Source: Minisyncoccota bacterium (GTDB lineage Bacteria; Patescibacteriota; Microgenomatia; Levybacterales; UBA12049). From it: a DNA stretch of 28,050 nucleotides. The notes below the pieces were generated by a model. It made no database searches. It was not told the DNA's origin and worked only from the letters and a program-made list of their open reading frames with translations. This document shows, piece after piece, positions 7,202 through 15,340 of the stretch. Position 1 is the stretch's first letter; each line of letters starts with the position of its first letter. The stretch covers positions 1-28,050 of the forward strand of contig JANWIQ010000031.1 in NCBI GenBank assembly GCA_025449795.1, in the 5' to 3' direction. Position numbers and translations under genes: made by a program.

Positions 7202-7984
7202 TTATCTTTCTATGTAGAGGGTAAGGCATTTTATTCCCCCACCCGCTTTTTTAAATTCGCTCATGTCGAGTAATATAGGCTCAACATCCCACGCAGCAAG
7301 TTTTTTCTTAAGGTCATCATCTACAAAGCTCACGAGTAATTTTTCATCCACATAGACACTATTGCCAATAAAATGTTGTGCTTGTTCTTTTGTCATGGCA
7401 ACCGCATTTTCTACTGCTGCCATACGCGCTTGTCCTTCTTTGTCATATGCTTTTGGATAATACAACACTCCCCTATCACCTACCGGACAAAACGTGGTAT
7501 CAAAATCATAGAAATATGGATCAATAAGCCGTAAAGATATTCCTTCAACCCCTAATACGTTTTTCATTTCCGTATGCGCGGCTTTATCAGAGCGAAATCC
7601 ATATCCCATATATAATGTATTTCGATAAAAGAGTGCATCTCCTTCTCCTCCTTGGAAATTCGTAAGAGTTTTTACTGTAAATCCATGATCGACAAACCAC
7701 TGTTGGAAATATTTTTCTTCGCCTTTTCTTTCTTGATACCGATAATTGCCACTCACAAACATATTTTTGTATACGATCCCGCCATTGGCGGTAAAGACCA
7801 TATCGGGTAATCCTTTCACCTGGTCGATAAGCTCAACTTCCACGCCAAGACGTTGATAGAGGTCGAAAAGGACTTTCCACTGGGTATATGATTTTTTTGG
7901 ATCTGGCTTGTTGGAGGTGTCCATCCATGGATTTATTTCATAGACTACATCGTAGTGAGTAGGTGGACACATGAGGACTTTCAT
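7202..7984 (-). CDS. Arginine deiminase-fold (DDAH/amidinotransferase-like) protein
   Basis: About 260 residues with the layout of guanidino-group modifying enzymes: MCPPTHYDV at the N-terminus, substrate-binding DMVFTANGG (Asp61), GGEGD (Glu114), then PYFYDFDTTFCPVGD, and the nucleophile Cys253 in GGGIKCLTL. Relatives hydrolyse arginine, methylarginine or agmatine, or transfer amidino groups. The catalytic His, expected in a FYHLDT-like motif, is Asp160 here (codon GAT, one base from CAT), so catalysis is uncertain. The ATG at 7984 is preferred over an in-frame TTG at 7990 because a consensus promoter ends 8 nt before it. Downstream of folD on the same strand and divergent in function; no arginine pathway neighbours are visible. 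Substrate unknown. Confidence 0.8.
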   Translation of the reverse strand: MKVLMCPPTHYDVVYEINPWMDTSNKPDPKKSYTQWKVLFDLYQRLGVEVELIDQVKGLPDMVFTANGGIVYKNMFVSGNYRYQERKGEEKYFQQWFVDHGFTVKTLTNFQGGEGDALFYRNTLYMGYGFRSDKAAHTEMKNVLGVEGISLRLIDPYFYDFDTTFCPVGDRGVLYYPKAYDKEGQARMAAVENAVAMTKEQAQHFIGNSVYVDEKLLVSFVDDDLKKKLAAWDVEPILLDMSEFKKAGGGIKCLTLYIER

Positions 7985-7992
7985 ACACAAAA

Positions 7993-8021
7993 GTTATAAA
8001 GCTAATAGTAAATTCTGTCAA
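7993..8021 (-). promoter_or_regulatory. Promoter of the ADI-fold gene, overlapping the folD stop codon
   Basis: Minus-strand TTGACA (8016-8021), a 17-nt spacer and TATAAC (7993-7998). The -35 shares bases with the folD stop TGA (8020-8018). The -10 ends 8 nt before the ATG at 7984, so the mRNA is predicted to be leaderless. Confidence 0.7.
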
Positions 8022-8995
8022 GATGGAAGTTGTTTTATTGAATTTTCTGCAGCAATGACCAGATTTTCCATAAGGCAGGCAACATTTACCGGTCCTACCC
8101 CACCGGGAGTGGGCGTATACCAAGAGGCAATATCTTTTATTTCTTCTTCATTATAGTCGCCGACAAATTTAACATCCGTATCCATGCTTAAGCCAACGCC
8201 AAGAAGGATCACGTCTTTTTTTATCATATCGGCAGTAAGGGTACTGGGTCTTCCAACTGCGGTAACGATGATATCGGCCTTTTTCGTTATTAGTTCGGGG
8301 TTCATAGTAGATGAATCAATGACGGTAACTTTTGCGCCTTGTTTTCGCAGAATATCAATAATAGGCTCTCCACCTGTTTTGCCCTTCCCTATGACGACGA
8401 TTTTTTTGGAAGTAAGCCAAGAATGGAATGTAGAGTTTATTATATCGACTTGGGGTCCTGCCGACTCGCCACTCTCAGAAATGGCTTCCTTCGCTTCGTT
8501 CTGTCCAGACAGTTTCTGGGGGTCCCCCGCTCGCGTCACCCCAAGGTTTCTCTTTTCTAATTCTTTTGCATATACTAACTCTAGTATTTTTACTACGGCA
8601 GATGCGATAGGAATAGTGAATGGCGAATTTGGGCGGAATCCGTCAACGTCTTTATCGGGAAGGATGTCCAAAATCAGTTTTTCATACTCAATGTGGGGAG
8701 GGACAGGCAGCTGGAGAATAAGGCCATGGATATCTGTTTTGTTTTGTAAAAAATCAATTGATTCTTGTAATTTTTCCTGGGTAATAGTGTCTGGAAAATT
8801 GTAGGCAGAAACCAATGCGCCAATTTCTTTTGCTTTCTTAGCTTTTTGGTTGACATAGGAGGTGGTTGCAGGATCGTCCCCTACACGAATAACTACAAGA
8901 TGGGGTTGGACATCATACGTTTCCTGTAATTCGTCTACGCGAGATATTAAACTGGCAAGAATGTGGTTCGCAATAGTTCGTCCGTCAATAAGCAT
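8018..8995 (-). CDS. folD: Methylenetetrahydrofolate dehydrogenase / methenyltetrahydrofolate cyclohydrolase
   Basis: Interconverts 5,10-methylene- and 10-formyl-tetrahydrofolate with NADP. Family signatures are SYVNQKAKKAKEIGA with the catalytic Lys, LQLPVPPH, DKDVDGF, a nucleotide-binding VVIGKGKTGGEP and the C-terminal TPTPGGVGPVNVACLMEN. The usual PCTPxG is replaced by FTIPIASAV and the VVGRSxxVG loop by VIGKGKTGG, so this is a divergent branch. At 325 residues it is about 40 longer than usual; most of the excess (about 151-182) is encoded by a 97-bp inverted-repeat element inserted in frame at the junction of the two domains. The ATG at 8995 follows an extended -10 by 6 nt with no Shine-Dalgarno. 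The promoter of the next gene overlaps its stop. Confidence 0.93.
   Translation of the reverse strand: MLIDGRTIANHILASLISRVDELQETYDVQPHLVVIRVGDDPATTSYVNQKAKKAKEIGALVSAYNFPDTITQEKLQESIDFLQNKTDIHGLILQLPVPPHIEYEKLILDILPDKDVDGFRPNSPFTIPIASAVVKILELVYAKELEKRNLGVTRAGDPQKLSGQNEAKEAISESGESAGPQVDIINSTFHSWLTSKKIVVIGKGKTGGEPIIDILRKQGAKVTVIDSSTMNPELITKKADIIVTAVGRPSTLTADMIKKDVILLGVGLSMDTDVKFVGDYNEEEIKDIASWYTPTPGGVGPVNVACLMENLVIAAENSIKQLPS
8449..8545. repeat. 97-bp inverted-repeat element inserted in frame in folD
   Basis: Bounded by perfect 8-bp inverted ends CTTGGGGT (8449-8456) and ACCCCAAG (8538-8545), visibly richer in G+C than the flanking folD sequence, with an internal CCAGA/TCTGG hairpin. In the folD frame it encodes LGVTRAGDP, KLSGQNEAKE and AISESGESAGP. 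There is no transposase, so it is MITE-like or a REP-type element; its placement between FolD domains presumably lets the enzyme tolerate it. Confidence 0.75.
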
Positions 8996-9001
8996 GAAGA
9001 T

Positions 9002-9010
9002 ATTATAGCA
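9002..9010 (-). promoter_or_regulatory. Extended -10 promoter of folD
   Basis: Minus-strand TGCTATAAT (TGn plus a perfect TATAAT) ending 6 nt before the folD ATG. No convincing -35. The geometry predicts a leaderless transcript. Confidence 0.6.
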
Positions 9011-9093
9011 AAAATAGGGATGGTAGGCTTATGAAAGCAGAATCTAAGAAGTCACTAAGAAGTCAATGTGTCCTTGACAACGTACTATAAAGT

Positions 9094-9849
9094 ATGAGTA
9101 AGATAGAGAAGGTGAAACAAAAAAATATAAAAAATAATTCAACACGCAAACATACAGGTAGATTACTTCTCCTTATCTCATCTTTTTTCATTGGTTTCGC
9201 AGCGCTCATTGTATTTTTGTACATCCATCAAACACTTCAATACAATGTTTTGGGGGCACAAACGACAATAAAACCTCCAGTGGTTTTTTCCCGTTCGTTA
9301 ACATGCGCTGATTGTATTGCCTATTATCATCATGCAGCGGCAATCATTCTACAAAAGAATAGCGCTAACCCTTTGAGCTGGGGAGCGGCATGTACTTCTC
9401 TTGAAAATGCCAACAGTAATCAGAAAGGAGTATATGGATATATTCTTTGCCCAATTCCAGCTCCAACTTCAATACCGACACCTACCCCTACTCAGGTAAC
9501 AGGTAGATTTGTAGTAAATATTGTAAATGCTAACAATCAGTTTATTAGCCCTCCAGCAGGGAATGTAATAAAAATTTATTCAAGCAACTCTCCTTTAACA
9601 GTTAAGCTACTTGCTACTATTTCCTCAAATTCCCAGGGATGGGCAGGGCAAGTGCCAGCTGAAACAGATTCGGTTGTTGCGTATCCTACACAGAATTATG
9701 CGATAACGTTTAGCTCGTGTATGGGTTGTACAACGCCTCCTAGTACTACCTCCCAAGCAGGAAATCCTTTTCTTGGCGGAACAGCGTATTTTCCTCTTAT
9801 AGTTGCGAATAAGGAAGTAGACGTATTCGTAAAATTTAAAGCAAAGTAG
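9094..9849 (+). CDS. Membrane-anchored or secreted protein with Pro/Thr linker, unknown function
   Basis: 251 residues. A basic N-terminus (1-22) is followed by one hydrophobic segment (about 23-43, LLLLISSFFIGFAALIVFLY), fitting a signal anchor. Residues 45-120 hold LTCADC, AAC and a Cys before the linker; a PIPAPTSIPTPTPT linker (about 121-134) separates this from a beta-rich C-terminal domain with SSCMGC (about 207-212). Six cysteines including two CxxC pairs outside the membrane suggest disulfides or metal binding. The second domain resembles the secreted beta-sandwich type in composition only; no family is recognised. The gene is divergent from folD and convergent with gyrA. The ATG follows TACTAT by 5 nt with no Shine-Dalgarno. 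Confidence 0.75.
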   Translation: MSKIEKVKQKNIKNNSTRKHTGRLLLLISSFFIGFAALIVFLYIHQTLQYNVLGAQTTIKPPVVFSRSLTCADCIAYYHHAAAIILQKNSANPLSWGAACTSLENANSNQKGVYGYILCPIPAPTSIPTPTPTQVTGRFVVNIVNANNQFISPPAGNVIKIYSSNSPLTVKLLATISSNSQGWAGQVPAETDSVVAYPTQNYAITFSSCMGCTTPPSTTSQAGNPFLGGTAYFPLIVANKEVDVFVKFKAK

Positions 9850-9864
9850 AGTAGGTTATCTTTT

Positions 9865-12426
9865 TTATTTTTCTTCTTCCTTTTCTTCTACACAGGTTGC
9901 GCTGGCAACGTGGTCGTTGGAGTTGGAAAAACGCATGAGAATAACACCCTGTGTTGCACGGGAAAGCTTGGGAATAGAGTTGAGTGCAAGTTTTACCACC
10001 TGGCCTTTTTTAGAAGTAATAATAAGTGATTGTGCATTGGCAGGAATAATTTGTGCAGTGACGACTTTACCAGTCTTTGAGGTAACATTTGCTACCTTTA
10101 CTCCCATACCGCCTCTTGTCTGGCCTCTAAATTCTGTTGCTGCTGTTTTTTTGCCAAGGCCGTTTTCCATAAGGGTGAGAAGAAGCGCTGTTTTGTCGTC
10201 TTTGCTGATGATATCCATCCCAATAACTTGGTCTGTTGGATTTATTTTAATGCCTCTCACTCCCTGGGTTGCCCGTCCCATTGGCCGGACTTCTTTTTCG
10301 GAAAATCGAATTGCTTTTCCTTCATGGGTAACCAAAAGAATGTTATCCTCTCCTGTAGTGAGATTACTCCATGCAAGCTCGTCCCCTTTATCTAATTTGA
10401 TTGCGACAATACCACTTTTTCGAATGTTATCAAATTCCGAAACTTTGGATTTTTTCACGGTACCATGTCTGGTGGTAAGAAAGACGAATTGCCCAGAAAT
10501 TTTTCCTGCATAATTAATAAAAGATTCTACGCGCTCGTCTTGCTCGATATTTAATAAATTCACAATGGCTGTCCCTTTACTTGTTCTGCTGCTTTCGTTA
10601 ATTTCATATGCTTTCAGTTGGTAAACTTTTCCTTTGTTGGTGAAGAAAAGCAAATTATCATGGGTTTCTGCATACCGAATATTCATAATTTCGTCTTCTT
10701 CTTTGGTAGTCATGCCGCGAATGCCTTTCCCTCCGCGATTTTGGACTTGAAAAGAATTCATGCTTTGTCTTTTAATATAGCCGGTTGTAGTAAGAGTAAT
10801 CACCGTAGATTCATTGGGGATAAGGTCTTCGTCTGAGAATTCACCGACTTTACTTTTATAGACTTTCGTACGTCTCTCGTCACCATATTTTTCTTTGAGC
10901 GCTTTTAATTCTTCGCTTACCACTTTGAGGATTTTCTCTGAGTGGGCAAGCAAATCTTCTAAGTAGGCAATGGTTTCCCGTATCATCAAAAGCTCGTCCT
11001 CAATTTTTTGTCGCTCAAGTGCTGCTAAGCGTCTGAGCTGCATATCTAAAATTGCCACTGCTTGTAATTCGGAAAGCGTAAATTGGGTCATTAAGTTTTG
11101 CTTTGCAGCATCTTGGTCTTTGGATTCACGAATGGTTTTGATGACTGCATCAATATGGTCAACGGCAATTTTTAGCCCTTCCAGGATATGCTCTCTGGCT
11201 TTTGCCTGGCGAAGCTCGAATTCACTTCTTCTGGTGACGACGACAAAACGATGTTTGAGATATTGCTCGAGAATTGTTTTGAGAGTGAGTGTTTGGGGCG
11301 TGCCATCAACGAGCGCAACGACATTTGCGGCAAAGGTGGTCTGCAATGCAGAATTTTTGTACAAATTATTGAGAACTTTCTTTGGTGCCGCATCCCGCTT
11401 TAACTCAATCACTACCCTAAGTCCATGCCGGTCTGACTCATCTCGAAGGTCTGAGATACCATCAATTTTTTTCTCTTTTGCCAAATCAGCAATGCGGGCA
11501 ACCAAGAGCGCTTTATTTACCTGGTACGGCAATTCGGTAATAATAATTGCCGATTTTCCCTGCCCTATTTCCTCGATGTCTGCTTTCCCTCGCATGACAA
11601 TTTTTCCTTTGCCGGTGGTGTAGAGACTTTTAATTTCGGTACTATCATAGATCATGCCGGCTGTGGGAAAGTCTGGGCCTTTGACATACTCGAGTAATTC
11701 TTCCGTGGTGATATCACTGGTGAGAGTAAGAGATTTGGACGTTGTATTCCCCGCTTGTGGAGTAATCACCGGATTTTCAACTGCTTCAGCGGAAACTACC
11801 GGCGCGATAGGGCCAATTTTGGTGATGGTGGTTTTCCCTATCATGGCGGTAATGGCATCGACGATTTCCCTCAAATTATGTGGCGGAATTTTGGTAGCCA
11901 TACCAACAGCAATACCCTCCGCTCCCATAAGAAGAAGATTGGGCAATTTTGCAGGCAGGTATACTGGTTCTTGTAATGAGGCATCAAAGTTGGGGCGCGT
12001 TTCAACCGTCTGCTTATCCAAATCCATAAGCATTTCGCCGGTTATCGCTGCCATGCGAGCTTCGGTATACCGCATTGCTGCAGGTGGATCACCATCAAGT
12101 GAGCCAAAGTTTCCTTGGCCATCTACCAAGGGATAGCGCATAGAAAAATCCTGGGCAAGCCGTACCATCGCGTCATATACCGGGACATCACCGTGTGGAT
12201 GGTATTTTCCCAACACTTCTCCGACAACGGTTGCAGATTTTTTATACTTTGCCGAGTGATTGAGGCCAAGCTCATGCATGGCAAAAAGAATACGTCTGTG
12301 TACTGGCTTCAGGCCGTCTTTCACGTCCGGTAATGCTCGCTCGACAATAACCGACATCGCATAATCCAAATATGCGCGCCGCATTTCATGCACTAATTCT
12401 GTTTTTTGTAGTTTTCCTATATCCAT
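9865..12426 (-). CDS. gyrA: DNA gyrase subunit A
   Basis: Cuts and rejoins DNA for negative supercoiling, with GyrB. 853 residues. The breakage-reunion domain has KPVHRRILFAM, GKYHPHGDVPVYD and the catalytic Tyr120 in AAMRYTEARM. The C-terminal beta-pinwheel has a GyrA box QNRGGKG at about residue 561, so this is gyrase rather than topoisomerase IV. At the quinolone-binding positions Ser83 and Ala84 of E. coli this protein has Val81 and Pro82; the Asp87 equivalent is kept (Asp85). About 35 residues (roughly 198-238) are extra before TTEELLEYVKGPDFPT compared with the usual short linker. The gene follows ppa on the same strand across a 226-bp gap containing a nested inverted repeat. Confidence 0.97.
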   Translation of the reverse strand: MDIGKLQKTELVHEMRRAYLDYAMSVIVERALPDVKDGLKPVHRRILFAMHELGLNHSAKYKKSATVVGEVLGKYHPHGDVPVYDAMVRLAQDFSMRYPLVDGQGNFGSLDGDPPAAMRYTEARMAAITGEMLMDLDKQTVETRPNFDASLQEPVYLPAKLPNLLLMGAEGIAVGMATKIPPHNLREIVDAITAMIGKTTITKIGPIAPVVSAEAVENPVITPQAGNTTSKSLTLTSDITTEELLEYVKGPDFPTAGMIYDSTEIKSLYTTGKGKIVMRGKADIEEIGQGKSAIIITELPYQVNKALLVARIADLAKEKKIDGISDLRDESDRHGLRVVIELKRDAAPKKVLNNLYKNSALQTTFAANVVALVDGTPQTLTLKTILEQYLKHRFVVVTRRSEFELRQAKAREHILEGLKIAVDHIDAVIKTIRESKDQDAAKQNLMTQFTLSELQAVAILDMQLRRLAALERQKIEDELLMIRETIAYLEDLLAHSEKILKVVSEELKALKEKYGDERRTKVYKSKVGEFSDEDLIPNESTVITLTTTGYIKRQSMNSFQVQNRGGKGIRGMTTKEEDEIMNIRYAETHDNLLFFTNKGKVYQLKAYEINESSRTSKGTAIVNLLNIEQDERVESFINYAGKISGQFVFLTTRHGTVKKSKVSEFDNIRKSGIVAIKLDKGDELAWSNLTTGEDNILLVTHEGKAIRFSEKEVRPMGRATQGVRGIKINPTDQVIGMDIISKDDKTALLLTLMENGLGKKTAATEFRGQTRGGMGVKVANVTSKTGKVVTAQIIPANAQSLIITSKKGQVVKLALNSIPKLSRATQGVILMRFSNSNDHVASATCVEEKEEEK

Positions 12427-12455
12427 AAAAATACTTTACCTTATAGTTTGATAGC

Positions 12456-12595
12456 CAGGAGGCTTTCGGTTTTTCAAGGAGACGTTCAGTCACCAAGCTT
12501 CACTCAGTGTAATTTGCTCACCAATTCTTTTGTGTTTTATCTTAGTGTCATCAAACGAGCAAATTCCAATGCTCTTGAAAAACAAAAGCCTCCTG
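12456..12595. repeat. Nested 140-bp inverted repeat in the gyrA leader region
   Basis: Outer arms at 12456-12481 and 12572-12595 match as inverted copies of AGGAGGCTTT and TTTTTCAAG with a one- or two-base bulge. Inside them AATTTGCTC (12511-12519) and GAGCAAATT (12557-12565) form a second perfect inverted pair. Transcribed toward gyrA it would fold as a long hairpin ending about 30 nt before the start codon. It could be a MITE or a regulatory leader. The 12-mer AAGCCTCCTGCC of the right arm recurs at 17293-17304. Confidence 0.7.
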
Positions 12596-12652
12596 CCCTT
12601 TCACTCCATGTTAATTTTTGGATTTTTTTGTTGGTGAATATTCATAATTCTT

Positions 12653-13195
12653 TTACTTGGAGAAACCCTCTGTCTTGAAGCGCTCGATACATTCGTGGAT
12701 AACCTTTTTTGCTTCTTCAACACTTCCCCATCCGAGTACTTTTGTTGTTCCTGGTTTTTTTAGGTCTTTATAGTGGGCAAAATGAAATTCTATTTTTTGC
12801 TTCCAGCGCATACTGACATCGTCCAGTGAATGAATGCTGTCTCCTGTATTTCTATCATCTGCTGGTACGCAAACAATTTTATAATCCATTTCTCCATCAT
12901 CTTCAAAATTAAAAATACCAATTACTTTTCCCTGTATCAGTGTGCCTGTAGGAATTGGCTCATGACATATCATGAGGACGTCTAATTCGTCTCCGTCGGT
13001 GTCTTTTGTTTGTGGAATAAATCCATAATTCACTGGTTTTGGAAAAACATTGGGCTCTACCCGGTCAAGCATAAATATACCATGCGCTCTGTCGTATTCT
13101 ATTTTTAGGGAAGATCCTTCAGGAATATCAATAATTGCATTGACTTCTCCATCGTCAATGTTACCGGGTGTTAAAATTTTATTAAAATCTGGCAT
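12653..13195 (-). CDS. ppa: Inorganic pyrophosphatase (family I, soluble)
   Basis: Hydrolyses pyrophosphate to phosphate, pulling nucleotide and DNA synthesis forward. 180 residues, normal length. Signature parts are EGSSLKIEYD, KPVNYGFIPQT, the metal-binding DTDGDELDVL and VPADDRN, with IHSLDDV and a C-terminal KVLGWGSVEEA. It lies between gyrB and gyrA on the same strand, 84 bp after gyrB. The ATG at 13195 is preceded by an extended -10 with a leader of roughly 11 nt. Confidence 0.96.
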   Translation of the reverse strand: MPDFNKILTPGNIDDGEVNAIIDIPEGSSLKIEYDRAHGIFMLDRVEPNVFPKPVNYGFIPQTKDTDGDELDVLMICHEPIPTGTLIQGKVIGIFNFEDDGEMDYKIVCVPADDRNTGDSIHSLDDVSMRWKQKIEFHFAHYKDLKKPGTTKVLGWGSVEEAKKVIHECIERFKTEGFSK

Positions 13196-13212
13196 AGTTA
13201 TTATCTGTAATG

Positions 13213-13221
13213 ATTATATCA
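13213..13221 (-). promoter_or_regulatory. Extended -10 promoter of ppa
   Basis: Minus-strand TGATATAAT (TGn plus perfect TATAAT), 17 nt before the ppa ATG. No clear -35. Confidence 0.55.
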
Positions 13222-13279
13222 CAAGCTCGTTGTTAATAATTTTTAATTTACAATTTTTAATCAATTTTCAAAATTTAAA

Positions 13280-15244
13280 TTAAATATCAAGGGTCGCCAT
13301 ATGCGCATTACTTTGGATAAAATGTTTTCGTGGCGGGACTTCGTCACCCATGAGCATGGTAAATGTCGCATCTGCTTCTTCTGCATCTTCGATTGCAACT
13401 TGCTTGAGGATTCTATTTTTTGGGTTCATTGTTGTTTCCCATAATTGTTCGGGATTCATTTCTCCAAGACCTTTGTATCGCTGTACGCTGACGCTACGTC
13501 CTGTTGCCATTTCTTTGAGTGTTGCGTCTTTCTCATCATCGGAATATACATAGCGCATGTCTTTTCCGGCAGTCAATTTATAGAGTGGCGGTTGGGCTAT
13601 ATAGAGATAGCCGCTCTTAATAATTTCCGGTAGGTGCCGATAGAAAAATGTAAGGATGAGCGTTTCTATATGCTCCCCATCGACATCTGCATCCGTCATA
13701 ATAATAATGCGGTGATAGCGTAATTTTTCAAATCGAATTTGGTCACCAATCCCCATTCCCAGAGCAACAATAAGATTTTTCACTTCTTCATGCTCGATCA
13801 TTTTATCAAGACGGGCTCTTTCGGTATTAAGAATTTTGCCTTTCAGTGGAAGGATTGCTTGGAATTTTCTGTCTCTTCCCTGTTTTGCGCTTCCACCTGC
13901 AGAGTCTCCTTCTACTAAATATAATTCGGAAATACTTGGGTCTTTTTCTTGGCAATCTGCCAATTTTCCCGGAAGTGTTGAGCCCTCCAATGCGCCTTTT
14001 CTCAGAATTGCTTCTTTTGCTGCACGTGCGGCAAGTCGTGCTTTTGCTGCCAAATATACTTTTTCCAAAATCCTTTTTCCTGTTGCAGGATTTTCTTCAA
14101 AATAGGTAGATAATCCGTCTTTGACAATTGACTGGACTAAGGGTTGGATATCCGAATTGCCCAACTTGCCTTTTGTCTGTCCCTCAAATTGGATATTGTC
14201 ACCGGGCATTTTCAGATAGACGACTGCAGTGAGCCCTTCTCTGGTGTCGTCTCCGGTAATATTGTCTTCTTCATTTTTAAAAGCACCAATTTTTTTCCCG
14301 TAGTCGTTAATTGCCCGAGTGAGCGCCATACGAAATCCAGTAAGATGCGTACCGCCATTCACTGTATTAATCACATTGACGTATGACTCAACATTTTCCG
14401 TATACCCATTGTTATATTGCAGCGAAACTTCTACCTCTACGTCTCCCTGTGCTTTTCGGATCGCAATTGCCTCATGGAGTGGTTCTTTATTTTCATTAAT
14501 TTTTTCAACCAATGCCGTAATGCCGCCTTCAAAATAGTAACTAATTTCTTTTTCTTTTCCTTCACGATGGTCTTCGAAGTGAAAAAATAATTTTGGTACC
14601 AAGTATGCCCTTTCCCGAAGCATTTTCTTAATCATTTCAAAATCAAATTCGCCGGTCTGGAAAATAGTGGTATCGGGGAAAAAGGTGACGGTAGTGCCAT
14701 CGGTATCCGGACGTGTTGGGAAAATAGTAGGGGTGAGCGAATTTTTCGTAATCGCAACGTCGCCTTTTGGCTTGCCTATGGCATATTCTTGTCTATAGAC
14801 ACTTTTTCCTTTTCGTACTTCTACCCACAAGTCTTTTGAAAGTGCATTCACAACAGCTGCGCCAACGCCATGTAGTCCTCCGGAAATTTTATACGCGCCG
14901 CCGCCGAATTTTCCTCCGGCATGCAACTTGGTCATCACAATTTCCAGTGCAGACTTTTTGTATTGTGGCATCATGTCAACAGGAATTCCTCGACCATCAT
15001 CACTGACAGATGCAGACCCATCGCTATTAAGGGAAATCCAGACATTTTTTGCAAATCCTGCTAATGCTTCGTCCACTGCGTTATCGATAATTTCTCTGAG
15101 GGATTCATGAAGACCGATGAGATCGGTAGAGCCAATATACATACCAGGACGTTTGCGTACTGGTTCTAAACCTTCCAAAACCTGGATTTGTTGCGCTGAG
15201 TAGTCTTGTCCTACTTTTTCCGTGGCTACATTTTTTTGTGGCAT
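13280..15244 (-). CDS. gyrB: DNA gyrase subunit B
   Basis: ATP-driven subunit of gyrase. 654 residues, the common bacterial length without the insert found in E. coli. The GHKL ATPase domain shows RKRPGMYIGST, EIIDNAVDEAL with catalytic Glu51 and DDGRGIPVD. The transducer follows, then the TOPRIM domain with YLVEGDSAGGSAKQGRDR, PLKGKILN and IMTDADVDGEHI, and a C-terminal QRYKGLGEMNPEQLWETTM. The gene is the first of gyrB-ppa-gyrA on the minus strand and divergent from the patatin gene. The ATG at 15244 is 6 nt after a -10 box, without Shine-Dalgarno. Confidence 0.97.
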   Translation of the reverse strand: MPQKNVATEKVGQDYSAQQIQVLEGLEPVRKRPGMYIGSTDLIGLHESLREIIDNAVDEALAGFAKNVWISLNSDGSASVSDDGRGIPVDMMPQYKKSALEIVMTKLHAGGKFGGGAYKISGGLHGVGAAVVNALSKDLWVEVRKGKSVYRQEYAIGKPKGDVAITKNSLTPTIFPTRPDTDGTTVTFFPDTTIFQTGEFDFEMIKKMLRERAYLVPKLFFHFEDHREGKEKEISYYFEGGITALVEKINENKEPLHEAIAIRKAQGDVEVEVSLQYNNGYTENVESYVNVINTVNGGTHLTGFRMALTRAINDYGKKIGAFKNEEDNITGDDTREGLTAVVYLKMPGDNIQFEGQTKGKLGNSDIQPLVQSIVKDGLSTYFEENPATGKRILEKVYLAAKARLAARAAKEAILRKGALEGSTLPGKLADCQEKDPSISELYLVEGDSAGGSAKQGRDRKFQAILPLKGKILNTERARLDKMIEHEEVKNLIVALGMGIGDQIRFEKLRYHRIIIMTDADVDGEHIETLILTFFYRHLPEIIKSGYLYIAQPPLYKLTAGKDMRYVYSDDEKDATLKEMATGRSVSVQRYKGLGEMNPEQLWETTMNPKNRILKQVAIEDAEEADATFTMLMGDEVPPRKHFIQSNAHMATLDI

Positions 15245-15250
15245 AACCCT

Positions 15251-15279
15251 ATATTAGCATACCCCTAAGATCGAGGCAA
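15251..15279 (-). promoter_or_regulatory. gyrB promoter
   Basis: Minus-strand TTGCCT (15274-15279), a 17-nt spacer ending in TGC, and TAATAT (15251-15256). The -10 ends 6 nt before the ATG: predicted leaderless mRNA. Confidence 0.6.
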
Positions 15280-15325
15280 CGCACCTATAGTAACAGCAGG
15301 AATTTTTTCCTTATGACACATACAG

Positions 15326-15331
15326 TATAAT
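15326..15331 (+). promoter_or_regulatory. -10 box of the patatin-like gene
   Basis: Perfect TATAAT ending 9 nt before the ATG at 15341; only a T-run at -35. It forms a 96-bp divergent promoter region with gyrB. Confidence 0.5.
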
Positions 15332-15340
15332 TGTATTTTT

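Noticed and set aside
8184..8804. 206-codon open frame on the plus strand opposite folD
   Set aside because: folD on the other strand has clear family motifs over the same bases; the plus-strand translation shows no recognisable pattern and is an antisense shadow.
10970..11623. 217-codon open frame opposite gyrA (also 9917-10513 and 11654-12136)
   Set aside because: Shadows of gyrA; they reflect its codon bias read in reverse.
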